Positions 11,923-19,876 of a DNA stretch of 22,244 bases are shown in pieces (position 1 is the stretch's first letter; each line of letters begins with the position of its first letter). The position numbers and the translations under genes were made by a program. Origin of the DNA: Candidatus Levybacteria bacterium RIFCSPLOWO2_01_FULL_42_15 (GTDB taxonomy: Bacteria; Patescibacteriota; Microgenomatia; Levybacterales; UBA12049); assembly GCA_001784055.1 (NCBI GenBank), contig MFOZ01000036.1, positions 1 to 22,244 on the forward strand. Direction: 5' to 3'. The notes under the pieces were generated by a model. It made no database searches, was not told where the DNA came from, and saw only the letters and a program-made list of their open reading frames with translations.

Positions 11923-12534
11923 ATGGACGGAAACGAAAATACGCTTACTTCACCTCCGCGCCAAGATTTTGGTGGGTTTTCTCTTTCACGCCCCCCTAAA
12001 AACCCCTCCCGCTTTTTCTTTATTATCCTTTTTGTTGTAGTGATAGGTATTCTCTTATTCGTGGTAAACGCTCTTGTGTTGCCAAAAGGGGGAGAAAAGA
12101 AGCCATCCAATCTTACCCCTTCTCCCACACCGGTTCTGAGCGATGAATGGGAGACCTTTTCTCCAACAGATACCCTAGAACCAACCCGAGCAGCAACGCC
12201 CTCTCCCACTACAAAACCCACCACAAGCCCTGTGGATTCTGCAACGGGACTTGACAGAAGCGAGCTTGCGATTGTGATCTATAACGGAAGTGGAGTAGTT
12301 GGATCGGCGAGCAAGGCGTCTGATTTTCTCAAAGGGTTAGGATATCGGGTGACTTCGGTAGGAAATGCGGATGCGTTTGATTATCAAGACGTGGTGGTTC
12401 AGATTAAAAGCGAAAAAAAACAATATCTTGCGCTTCTGCAAAAGGACATTGAGAAGGAGTATGCGGTAGGGAGCAGTTCGGCGCAGCTTTCCGCAAGCGA
12501 ATCTGCCGACGCAATTGTTATTATTGGAAAGTAA
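11923..12534 (+). CDS. Membrane-anchored LytR_C-domain protein
   Basis: A 203-residue protein. A short cytoplasmic N-terminus is followed by a transmembrane helix at about 31-52 (FFFIILFVVVIGILLFVVNALV). A Pro/Ser/Thr-rich linker spans 60-107 (TPSPTP, PSPTTKPTTSP). A C-terminal LytR_C domain covers 114-203: ELAIVIYNGSGVVGSASKASDFLKGLGYRVTSVGNAD, ending DAIVIIGK. This domain occurs at the end of LytR-CpsA-Psr enzymes that attach glycopolymers to peptidoglycan; here it stands alone without the catalytic LCP domain, so a wall-binding or regulatory role is inferred. ATG 11923 is preferred because the frame upstream covers the promoter. First gene of the sugar-phosphate operon. Confidence 0.82.
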   Translation: MDGNENTLTSPPRQDFGGFSLSRPPKNPSRFFFIILFVVVIGILLFVVNALVLPKGGEKKPSNLTPSPTPVLSDEWETFSPTDTLEPTRAATPSPTTKPTTSPVDSATGLDRSELAIVIYNGSGVVGSASKASDFLKGLGYRVTSVGNADAFDYQDVVVQIKSEKKQYLALLQKDIEKEYAVGSSSAQLSASESADAIVIIGK

Positions 12535-12559
12535 TGATATAAAGAAGAAACTGTCTAGG

Positions 12560-13516
12560 ATGAAACATACACTTGATGCAATTGTGGTGGGGGATGCGGT
12601 TATTGATGCGTTTCTCGCAATTAAGAACACCCATGAATTTCTTCGTCTTGATGCCAACACCCATGATTTATGCGTACGGTACGGCGCAAAAATTCCTGTT
12701 GATGATTGCCAATTTTTATTAGGCGGAAATGGTGCTAATGTTGCGGTTGGTTTAAGCAGGCTGGCTATAAACGCTTCTTTATGTGCGGAAACGGGGGATG
12801 ACGAATTTTCCTCTAAAATTCTCCGTGGTCTTTCGGAAAACGGCGTGGATACGTCGCTTCTTATCAAAACGCCCCATGCTCCTTCTACGTTTTCGGTTAT
12901 TCTTAATTTTCAGAAAGAGCGAACCATTTTTAGCAGGCATGTTTTGCGCAAGCATGCGTTTTCCCTTGAGAACATAGCGGCGAAATGGGTATATCTCACC
13001 TCGCTTGGAGAAGAATGGAAAGAGGCGTACGCGTCTGTTGTTTCTTACGTGCAACAAACTCACGCAAAACTTGCGTTTAATCCTGGATCACACCAAATGG
13101 AAGCAGGGTTTCCCGCTCTGAAAGAGGTTTTAGCGCATACGTCTCTCTTGTTTATAAATCTTGAAGAAGCGCAAAAAATTGCACAAGAAGCAAAGAATTT
13201 TAGCAAGTCTTCCCCCGAGGAACTCTTGGTGAGTCTTCAAAAGCTTGGTTCTTCGATTGTTGTAATTACCAACGGAGAGCATGGTTCATACAGTATTGAC
13301 AAATCAGGAAAGGTTGCGCACATAGGCAGTTATCCTGCGGAGGCAATCGAACGGACAGGAGCCGGAGATGCGTACGCAAGCGGATTCCTGGCTGCCTCTA
13401 TAAAAAACTTGGACGTTGAAGAAGCAATGCGTTGGGGAAATACGAATGCCGGATCGGTGATTCAATTTGTTGGCGCGCAGAAAGGGCTTTTGACAGAGGG
13501 AGAAATACATGGTTGA
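12560..13516 (+). CDS. PfkB-family carbohydrate kinase
   Basis: A 318-residue protein of usual PfkB length. The N-terminal family motif GGNGANVAVGLSRL is at 55-68. The catalytic C-terminal motif ERTGAGDAYASGF is at 264-276, with GAGD at 267-270 and D270 as the likely base. FINLEEAQKIA (198-208) and VVITNGEHGSYSI match ribokinase-fold ATP-side elements. It transfers phosphate from ATP to a sugar hydroxyl. Adjacency to a fructose-bisphosphate aldolase suggests phosphofructokinase activity, but ribokinase, adenosine kinase or another substrate is possible. ATG 12560 is chosen over an in-frame TTG inside the previous gene. No good Shine-Dalgarno. Its end overlaps the aldolase start by 8 nt. Confidence 0.88.
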   Translation: MKHTLDAIVVGDAVIDAFLAIKNTHEFLRLDANTHDLCVRYGAKIPVDDCQFLLGGNGANVAVGLSRLAINASLCAETGDDEFSSKILRGLSENGVDTSLLIKTPHAPSTFSVILNFQKERTIFSRHVLRKHAFSLENIAAKWVYLTSLGEEWKEAYASVVSYVQQTHAKLAFNPGSHQMEAGFPALKEVLAHTSLLFINLEEAQKIAQEAKNFSKSSPEELLVSLQKLGSSIVVITNGEHGSYSIDKSGKVAHIGSYPAEAIERTGAGDAYASGFLAASIKNLDVEEAMRWGNTNAGSVIQFVGAQKGLLTEGEIHG

Positions 13517-14270
13517 TCTATCTGCCATTACCACAAACGGGAAAGCGCTTTTTCTTGCGTATGACCAGGGAATGGAACATGGGCCGTCTGATTTTAACGA
13601 TGAGAGTATTGACCCTCAATATATTCTTGAGATTGGGGCAAAGGGTGGATTTAACGCGGTAATCTTTCAAAAAGGAATTGCAGAAAAATATTATCCTTCG
13701 ACTCGCTTCACTCGCTCAGGGCAAGTTCCTCTTATTGTAAAACTAAACGGAAAGACAAATTTAGTAAAAGATAAAGACCCCTATGCTCCTCTTTTGTGCA
13801 CGGTTGAGGAAGCGCTTGGTTTAGGAGCAAAGGGGGTTGGGTACACAATATATGTGGGAAGTGAATTTGAATCGTCCATGACCCGCGAGTTCGCAGACGT
13901 GGTACGATCTGCTCACGCAAAAGGCATTCCCACTATTGCGTGGATGTATCCGCGGGGCAGAAATGTACCAAATCCCAAAGATCCTCAAATTATTGCGTAC
14001 GCATCTCGTCTTGGTCTTGAGCTGGGAGCAGATATCGTAAAAGTGCAATATCCGGGAAGTAAAGAAAATTTGCAAAAAGTGGTTGAGGCGGCGGGAAAAA
14101 CAAGAGTAGTGGTATCGGGAGGCGCAAAAGAGAGCGAGGAGGAATTCTTGGCGATGGGCCGACTCGTTGTTGAGGCAGGCGCAATAGGAATGGCAGTTGG
14201 CAGAAACATCTGGCAACACAAAAACCCCTTGAGTCTCACAAAAAAATTAAAGGAGATCATTTTTTCATGA
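13509..14270 (+). CDS. Class I fructose-bisphosphate aldolase, archaeal (DhnA/FbaB) type
   Basis: A 253-residue TIM-barrel enzyme. AYDQGMEHGPSDF (17-29) is the N-terminal signature. LIVKLNGKTNLVKDKDPY (75-92) and IAWMYPRGRN (143-152) match archaeal-type aldolases, and ADIVKVQYPGS (174-184) carries the Schiff-base lysine K178. VVSGGAKESEEEFL and AIGMAVGRNIWQ bind the second phosphate. It cleaves fructose-1,6-bisphosphate to DHAP and glyceraldehyde-3-phosphate, or runs in reverse. A GAGGGAGA Shine-Dalgarno precedes the ATG. Its TGA overlaps the rpiB ATG (ATGA). Residues 63-71 (PSTRFTRSG) are encoded by a quasi-repeated ACTCGCT sequence and look like a small in-frame insertion. Confidence 0.92.
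   Translation: MVDLSAITTNGKALFLAYDQGMEHGPSDFNDESIDPQYILEIGAKGGFNAVIFQKGIAEKYYPSTRFTRSGQVPLIVKLNGKTNLVKDKDPYAPLLCTVEEALGLGAKGVGYTIYVGSEFESSMTREFADVVRSAHAKGIPTIAWMYPRGRNVPNPKDPQIIAYASRLGLELGADIVKVQYPGSKENLQKVVEAAGKTRVVVSGGAKESEEEFLAMGRLVVEAGAIGMAVGRNIWQHKNPLSLTKKLKEIIFS
13696..13722 (+). repeat. Quasi-repeat inserted in frame within the aldolase gene
   Basis: CTTCGACTCGCTTCACTCGC and the following TCAGGGC contain ACTCGCT twice, 2 nt apart. It encodes PSTRFTRSG between two conserved aldolase blocks. The sequence style differs from the surrounding codons. Confidence 0.4.
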
Positions 14271-14734
14271 AGATTTATTTAGCAGCTGATCACGCGGGAT
14301 TTGAGTTGAAAGAGAAGATTAAAGAGTTTCTTGTCAAGGAGAATCATGAGGTTGTTGATTGCGGTGCGTACACATATGATCCTAACGATGATTATCCTGA
14401 TTTTATCGCAAAAGCGGCAAAAGCAGTCTCAATCGACCCTGAAAACTCAAAGGCTGTCATCTTGGGAGGATCCGGGCAAGGAGAGGCAATTGTTGCAAAC
14501 AAATTTCCCAACGTGCGCGCAGTTGTGTATTATGGAGAGAACGATTCCATTGTGCTGCTTTGTCGGGAACATAATGACGCAAACGTGCTTTCTTTCGGCG
14601 CGCGGTTCATATCAGAGGAAGAAGCGCTCAAGGCAGTTCGTGTCTGGCTCACCACACCATTTTCAGGCGAATCTCGCCACAAAAGAAGGATTAAAAAAAT
14701 AGGAGATATAGAAAGAAAACTATGTACGAAGTAA
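14267..14734 (+). CDS. rpiB: Ribose-5-phosphate isomerase B (Glu-type active site)
   Basis: A 155-residue RpiB/LacAB-fold protein. AADHAGFELKEKI (6-18) is the family N-terminus. GGSGQGEAIVANK (67-79) is the catalytic loop, and REHNDANVLSFGAR (100-113) and RHKRRIKKI (137-145) bind phosphate. The position of the E. coli active-site Cys is Gly; the loop resembles the mycobacterial form, in which a Glu (here E73) acts as base. It interconverts ribulose-5-phosphate and ribose-5-phosphate. AAAGGAGAT lies about 11 nt before the ATG. Overlaps the aldolase by 4 nt and rpe by 13 nt, indicating tight coupling. Confidence 0.93.
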   Translation: MKIYLAADHAGFELKEKIKEFLVKENHEVVDCGAYTYDPNDDYPDFIAKAAKAVSIDPENSKAVILGGSGQGEAIVANKFPNVRAVVYYGENDSIVLLCREHNDANVLSFGARFISEEEALKAVRVWLTTPFSGESRHKRRIKKIGDIERKLCTK

Positions 14735-15369
14735 TTCCCGCCATCTTAGAAAAAGATTGGAATGCAATTGAGCGGAAACTCAACCTGGTGAAGTCGTTTG
14801 CCAAGACGGTTCATATTGACGTGATTGATGGCGTGTTTGCACAGAACAAAACGCTTCTTGATCCCCAGCCTTTTTCCGTATTTAAAGAAGACTTCATTCT
14901 TGAGGCGCACTTTATGGTGGATGAGCCGGTTGATTATCTTGCGCCCTTTGCGCAGGCAGGATTCAAGCGGTTTTTGGGACACATTGAGCGTATGTCTGAC
15001 CAGGCGGAATTTGTAGCCCGAGCAGAAGAGTTAGGAGAGGTGGGGTTGGCACTTGACGGCACCACATCTCTTGATAAGATTGAGGTTTCCTTAAACGATC
15101 TGGATGCGGTTCTTATCATGACCATTCAGGCGGGTTTTTCAGGGCAATCATTTGTTGCCCAGCATTTAGAAAAAGTCCAGAAACTTTCCGATCAAACGCC
15201 TTTCCCCATAGAGGTTGATGGGGGAATTAATGACATTACCATTATTCAGGCAAAGAACGCCGGCGCAAGACGGTTTATTGCTTCAAGCTTTTTGTTTGGG
15301 TCGGAAAATCCTCATGCCCAATACGATAAGCTTTCTGCCGCATGTAATCTTACATCGGCGCAGGCGTAG
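14722..15369 (+). CDS. rpe: Ribulose-phosphate 3-epimerase
   Basis: A 215-residue TIM barrel. The start IPAILEKDW corresponds to 'iapSiLsaD'. HIDVIDGVFA (31-40) supplies metal ligands H31 and D33. EAHFMVDEP (61-69) gives H63, MTIQAGFSGQSF (133-144) is the phosphate-gripping loop, and VDGGIN (165-170) gives D166. These correspond to the His/Asp/His/Asp metal set of Rpe. It interconverts ribulose- and xylulose-5-phosphate, next to RpiB in the same operon. Several positions are unusual (PAIL for PSIL, VIDG for MDG, IQAG for NPG), so it is a diverged member. It ends tail-to-tail with the PBP at 15350, overlapping by 20 nt. Confidence 0.88.
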   Translation: MYEVIPAILEKDWNAIERKLNLVKSFAKTVHIDVIDGVFAQNKTLLDPQPFSVFKEDFILEAHFMVDEPVDYLAPFAQAGFKRFLGHIERMSDQAEFVARAEELGEVGLALDGTTSLDKIEVSLNDLDAVLIMTIQAGFSGQSFVAQHLEKVQKLSDQTPFPIEVDGGINDITIIQAKNAGARRFIASSFLFGSENPHAQYDKLSAACNLTSAQA

Positions 15370-17665
15370 GAGATGGTGCAAGGGGAGCGCAAGAAACAAA
15401 GTTTTCTGTTCCCCTGATAAAATATTCCACTCTTCCAAGACAGCGTTTTGAAACCACATTGACCGGAATTACCACATTCTCAGACGGAGAGTTTGCAAGA
15501 ACAAGAGATGTGATTTTATTCCAAATAGGAGCGGCTCCTGTAATGCCTGATGCTAATGCCTGGCTCATGGGGGAATTGTCATTATTTCCCACCCATACCG
15601 CAACGAGTTGGGCTTTTGTATAACCAATTGTCCAATTGTCACGTTTGTTATCGGAAGTCCCTGTTTTTACCGAAACGCGTTTATTGGGGATTACAAGAGG
15701 TGAGTTTGCGCCAAATTCAAGCGATCGAGACTTGTTATCCGCAAGAATATCAGAAATGATAAACGCAACACCCTCATCAAGAACTCGCTGCCCATATTCT
15801 TCCTTTTCCTTTTCTTCCAAAACGCTCCCTTTGTAGTCTGTTATTTTAAGAACGGGATTTATGTCAACCCGGATTCCTCCGTTTGCAAGTGTTGCGTATA
15901 CCGTTGCCATGTCCGTCATTCTTACCTCAGCGCTTCCGAGCGTTAATGAAAGCCCGTAGCGATTCGGATTGTTCCACGTGGTAATTCCCATTCTTCGTGC
16001 CAAATTCATCATGGTTGGGATCCCAATTGAGTTAAGGACTCTTACGGCAGGAATGTTAAACGAATTGGCAAGCGCAAGCCGCATAGGAACTCTTCCATGA
16101 AATTGTCCGTCATAGTTTACCGGCGAATAATTGTTGCCCCACTGATCCCTAAAGGCTATGGGGGTATCATCCAGGATCGTTGCCGGCGTATATCCTTTTG
16201 AAAGCGCTCCCGCATAGGTAATTATCTTAATAGATGATCCCGGTTGCCTAAGAGACGTTGTTACATTCACGTTCCCCCCATCTGGGTCATAAAAGTTTCT
16301 GCTTCCTACCATTGCCAAAATATCCCCATTGGCAGGATTTGTAATGAGAGCGGCTCCATTAGAGAGGTTAAGAAACTCATTTTTTTCCACTTCTTCATCA
16401 ACGATTTTTTGCGCTTTTTCCTGAAGGGAAAAATCAAGGCTGGTCACAACAGATAGTCCTCCGCGCTCAACAAGAGGCAATCCGTACTTTTTTATCAAAA
16501 GATCTCTTACGTACATGACAAAATGGGGAGCTTTAAGCGGAGTTTGTTCTCGCTCAAGTATCATTTCTTCTGTAAGAGCCTCCTGCATTTCTCTTTCTGA
16601 AATGTATCCAACTTCCGCCATTTTTCGCAAAACCGCGCTTTGCCGTTTTTTCCAAAATTGTTTATCCTCTCCAAACGGGGAATACAGACTTGGCGCGCCC
16701 GGAAGGCCCGCAAGAAGAGCACTTTGTGCAAGATCAAGATCCTTTACCCCTTTTCCAAAGTACAAATGAGCAGCGCTTTCCACCCCCCACGCGGTTCCCC
16801 CATAGGGAATCTGATTAAAATACATCTCCAAAATCTCGTCTTTGGTATAGATGCGCTCCGCCAAAAACGCAATAATAACCTCTTTAATTTTTCTTAAAAA
16901 TGTTTTTTCAGGATTAAGAAGGGCTGACTTTATAAGCTGTTGGGTTATGGTGGATCCTCCCTGCAAGCCTCCCTCATTTGACAAATTAGATACGGTTGCC
17001 CGCGCAATTGCAATAAGATCAAACCCAGGGTGTGAGTAGAAGTCTTTGTCTTCAATAGCAATCGTTGCCCGCACAAGGCTCTTTGGTATATCGGAGAGGG
17101 GCACAAGAGTTCTGTTTTGTTGCGCATAGATTTGATACAAAAGCGTTCTATTTCTGTCATAGATTTTTGTTGTTTGGGGAATTTGGCGAAGAACAAGTTC
17201 ATTAGGGCTTGGGAGTGCTTCAACAAAAACAAAAAGAAGAAGCGGGACAAAAATAAACACAAGAGAGACAAGGAGTCCTTGCATAAAATACCTCGCTTTT
17301 ATTGAAAAGGGGACTAAAAAGACAGGAATGGTTTTTCTTTTTTTTGCTTTTTGTTTGCGAGGCGCAAACAGCCTTGCGGTCGATTTGAACGGAAAAAGCT
17401 TAGGCACACTGAATGCCTTGAGGAAGCGTTTATTCCTTTTTTGAACAAAAATTATTTTCTGCCTTCGATTTCTTAATGATGCAATCTTTTTTCTTGTTCT
17501 CCTATATTGTTCAAGAGGAAAACCTGTTGTTGCTAATACGCCATCCCCAATTGCGATTAATGCCGCAAGAAAAAGAAGCAGTCCTTTTTTAAGCAAGGTT
17601 ACCCAGAAGTTGAGTATGTATTTTGATCCGTTTTTTTTCCTGCCCATACGGTTTACCAACAGCAT
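15350..17665 (-). CDS. Class A penicillin-binding protein (glycosyltransferase plus transpeptidase)
   Basis: A 771-residue protein. The unusually long basic N-terminus (1-125) contains one hydrophobic segment at 28-45, before the main membrane helix at about 128-150. The GT51 domain follows: IAIEDKDFYSHPGF with catalytic E205, LQGGSTITQQL (234-244) and YFNQIPYGGTAWGVESAA. The transpeptidase domain has SSIK (nucleophile S477, K480), SFN (535-537) and KTGT (667-670). It polymerises and crosslinks peptidoglycan outside the membrane. A Pro-rich tail (APSPTPAP) ends it. It lies 4 nt after the stop of the upstream PBP. The start is uncertain: ATG 17665 is taken, but an in-frame ATG at 17647 follows a TATAAT and could be used. 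Confidence 0.93.
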   Translation of the reverse strand: MLLVNRMGRKKNGSKYILNFWVTLLKKGLLLFLAALIAIGDGVLATTGFPLEQYRRTRKKIASLRNRRQKIIFVQKRNKRFLKAFSVPKLFPFKSTARLFAPRKQKAKKRKTIPVFLVPFSIKARYFMQGLLVSLVFIFVPLLLFVFVEALPSPNELVLRQIPQTTKIYDRNRTLLYQIYAQQNRTLVPLSDIPKSLVRATIAIEDKDFYSHPGFDLIAIARATVSNLSNEGGLQGGSTITQQLIKSALLNPEKTFLRKIKEVIIAFLAERIYTKDEILEMYFNQIPYGGTAWGVESAAHLYFGKGVKDLDLAQSALLAGLPGAPSLYSPFGEDKQFWKKRQSAVLRKMAEVGYISEREMQEALTEEMILEREQTPLKAPHFVMYVRDLLIKKYGLPLVERGGLSVVTSLDFSLQEKAQKIVDEEVEKNEFLNLSNGAALITNPANGDILAMVGSRNFYDPDGGNVNVTTSLRQPGSSIKIITYAGALSKGYTPATILDDTPIAFRDQWGNNYSPVNYDGQFHGRVPMRLALANSFNIPAVRVLNSIGIPTMMNLARRMGITTWNNPNRYGLSLTLGSAEVRMTDMATVYATLANGGIRVDINPVLKITDYKGSVLEEKEKEEYGQRVLDEGVAFIISDILADNKSRSLEFGANSPLVIPNKRVSVKTGTSDNKRDNWTIGYTKAQLVAVWVGNNDNSPMSQALASGITGAAPIWNKITSLVLANSPSENVVIPVNVVSKRCLGRVEYFIRGTENFVSCAPLAPSPTPAPM

Positions 17666-17669
17666 TATA

Positions 17670-19853
17670 CTATAGGGAGGTGTCGGAGGGAAGGGGGTGG
17701 GGACAGGTTATACAATACCGGTCGCCTATGGGATCAGTAACTACGAGCTCCAGTCGTTCTTCCACGTTTTCGGTTTGTCCCGTTTTTGCCAAGTCATTCG
17801 TTGTTCTATCAATCCATACCTTTTGACGGCCCGGATCGGCTCGTGTAGGCTCTGTCCCTTTTATAAAATACTCAAATCGAGTTGGGCAGCTATCCGGTGT
17901 TCCTTCAGCAGGAGAGAGAAGCCCGCTCGTTGAGCAGATTATCTTCCCAATTACATTGGTAGGTCTTTGAAACGCAACGGGTTTTGTGTTTTTTAAAAGA
18001 TGAGTCATGATGGCATGCCATATGGGAGCTGCTCCGGTAACTCCTGAGGCAAGTCCATTCATGGGAGTATTGTCATTATTGCCCACCCATACCGCAACCA
18101 CGTAACTGGGGGTGTAGCCAATGGTCCAGTTGTCTCGCAAATCGTTTGTTGTCCCTGTTTTTACCGCAACGGGAAAGTTGCCTATCTTAAGCTGAGAATT
18201 GGCCCCAAAGGCAAACTCGCGCGCCCCATTGTCAGAAAGAATACTTGAGATAATAAACGCAACTCCGGGAGGAATTACTCGCTTGCCAAAAATAAAGCTT
18301 TGGGGAGGCTTATATTGCTCAAGAACGGTTCCATTAGACGTGGTTACTTTAAGAATGGGATGGATGTCTGCCTTATAGCCCGAATTAGCGAATACGCCGT
18401 AGGCAGTAGCAAGTTCAAGCATGCTTACCTCTCCGCCACCAAGCGTTAATGAAAGACCGTAGCGAGCAGGATCGGTAAATGTTGAAATACCCATGGCGGA
18501 GGCGGTTGCTATCATTGCCTCAACGCCATTTGCCTTAAGCATTTTAACCGCAGGAATGTTAATGGAGTTGGCAAGGGCAAAGCGCATTTGCACAACCCCG
18601 TGCCACTTACCGTCGTAGTTTACCGGACAATACGGATTTTTCCTGGGGTTAGGAAAGCATATTCTTTGGTCTGCAAACGGAGTTGAGGCGGTATATCCTT
18701 TGATAAGCCCGGTTGCGTAATTGACAGGCTTGATAGCCGATCCCGGCTGGCGAAGCGCAAGGGTTACGTTTACGTTTCCATCCGACTCTTCGTCAAAATA
18801 GTCTTTTGATCCAACCATAGAAAGGATCTCCCCTGTTTTAGGATTAAGAACAAGGGCAGCGCCATTTCTTGCGTTAAATTGTTTTAGTTTGAGAGCCTCA
18901 TTGGCAACAATGAGTTCTGTTTGGTGTTGAAGATCAAGATCAAGACTTGTGGTTACCTTGAGGCCTCCTTGTTCAACGGCTCTTTGCCCATAGGTTTGCA
19001 CTAAAAGGTCTTTTACATACAGGACAAAATGAGGAGCATTGATGTTATTTGCGATTTTTTTAAATACGAGGGATGCGGAAAGGGCTTTTTTGTATTCTCC
19101 CTTTGTAATATGGCGCTGTTGGTACATTTGTCCCAACACCTCTTCCTGCCGTTTTTTTGCAAGCTCAGGGTAAGCTCCAAATGGAGAATAAAGGGTGGGA
19201 GCCTCAGTGAGTCCGGCAAGAAGCGCGCTTTCAGCAAGAGAAAGATTTTTCGCCGACTTTCCAAAATACGTTTGGGCTGCTGACTCAACCCCCCACGCGG
19301 TCCCGCCAAACGGCGCTTGACTAAGATACATTTCTAAAATTTTCTCCTTTGAATAGAGAATCTCAACCGCAAAGGCAAGAATGACCTCCTTGACTTTTCG
19401 TTGGATGGTTCTATCAGGAGTAAGAAGCGTATTTTTAACCAGTTGTTGAGTAAGCGTGGATCCTCCCTGAAGTTCTCCTTTGAATATGATGGAGATTAGA
19501 GCGCGTGCGATTCCGCGAAAATCAATTGCCCCATGCCGATAAAAATCCTTATCCTCAATTGCAATCATCGCCTGCTGCATGGATTTGGGAACTTGAGATA
19601 GCGGAACAAACGTTTGGTTTCTAGAAGAGTAAATCGTGTAGAGTAGTTTTTGGTTGCGGTCAAAAATTTGCGTTGATTGAGGGAGAGAAGAGCTGCTTAA
19701 TCTCGTGGGGGAGGGGAGATCTCTTAGGATAAAAAAATAGGAGAGTCCCAATAGTAATCCCCCTGTTAAAAATAGCAAGATCATCTTTCCAAACCGCCTT
19801 TTGTATACAAAGGATAAAGGTTTATAATTAAAAAAGTAGTATATTAATTTCAT
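17670..19853 (-). CDS. Class A penicillin-binding protein (glycosyltransferase plus transpeptidase)
   Basis: A 727-residue protein. Membrane helix at 24-43. GT51 domain: IAIEDKDFYRHGAIDF with E100, LQGGSTLTQQLVKN (128-141), YLSQAPFGGTAWGVESAA. Transpeptidase motifs are SAIK (S372, K375), SIN (430-432) and KTGT (565-568), so both activities look intact. After the catalytic part, a C-terminal extension (about 635-727) contains four Cys and reads FEYFIKGTEPTRADPGRQKVW. It is a paralogue of the PBP directly downstream and probably arose by tandem duplication. ATG 19853 is preferred over 19874 because the latter would lie inside the divergent promoter; TAATAT lies 7 nt upstream. Confidence 0.93.
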   Translation of the reverse strand: MKLIYYFFNYKPLSFVYKRRFGKMILLFLTGGLLLGLSYFFILRDLPSPTRLSSSSLPQSTQIFDRNQKLLYTIYSSRNQTFVPLSQVPKSMQQAMIAIEDKDFYRHGAIDFRGIARALISIIFKGELQGGSTLTQQLVKNTLLTPDRTIQRKVKEVILAFAVEILYSKEKILEMYLSQAPFGGTAWGVESAAQTYFGKSAKNLSLAESALLAGLTEAPTLYSPFGAYPELAKKRQEEVLGQMYQQRHITKGEYKKALSASLVFKKIANNINAPHFVLYVKDLLVQTYGQRAVEQGGLKVTTSLDLDLQHQTELIVANEALKLKQFNARNGAALVLNPKTGEILSMVGSKDYFDEESDGNVNVTLALRQPGSAIKPVNYATGLIKGYTASTPFADQRICFPNPRKNPYCPVNYDGKWHGVVQMRFALANSINIPAVKMLKANGVEAMIATASAMGISTFTDPARYGLSLTLGGGEVSMLELATAYGVFANSGYKADIHPILKVTTSNGTVLEQYKPPQSFIFGKRVIPPGVAFIISSILSDNGAREFAFGANSQLKIGNFPVAVKTGTTNDLRDNWTIGYTPSYVVAVWVGNNDNTPMNGLASGVTGAAPIWHAIMTHLLKNTKPVAFQRPTNVIGKIICSTSGLLSPAEGTPDSCPTRFEYFIKGTEPTRADPGRQKVWIDRTTNDLAKTGQTENVEERLELVVTDPIGDRYCITCPHPLPSDTSL

Positions 19854-19860
19854 CGTTATT

Positions 19861-19870
19861 ATATTACCAT
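19861..19870. promoter_or_regulatory. Overlapping divergent -10 boxes for the PBP pair and the CvpA-CAP gene
   Basis: On the plus strand TACCAT (19865-19870) lies 6 nt before ATG 19877. On the minus strand TAATAT (19861-19866) lies 7 nt before ATG 19853. The two start codons are only 23 bp apart, so both messages should be leaderless and the two polymerase sites overlap. Confidence 0.5.
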
Positions 19871-19876
19871 ACAATT

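Noticed and set aside
13514..14270. Reassignment of TGA to glycine (code 25)
   Set aside because: TGA ends pfkB, the aldolase and the PH-like gene exactly at overlaps with the next start codon, so TGA is a normal stop.
17670..19853. Tandem PBPs as a frameshifted or duplicated assembly artefact
   Set aside because: The two proteins differ throughout, each has full GT51 and transpeptidase motifs and its own termini, so they are genuine paralogues.
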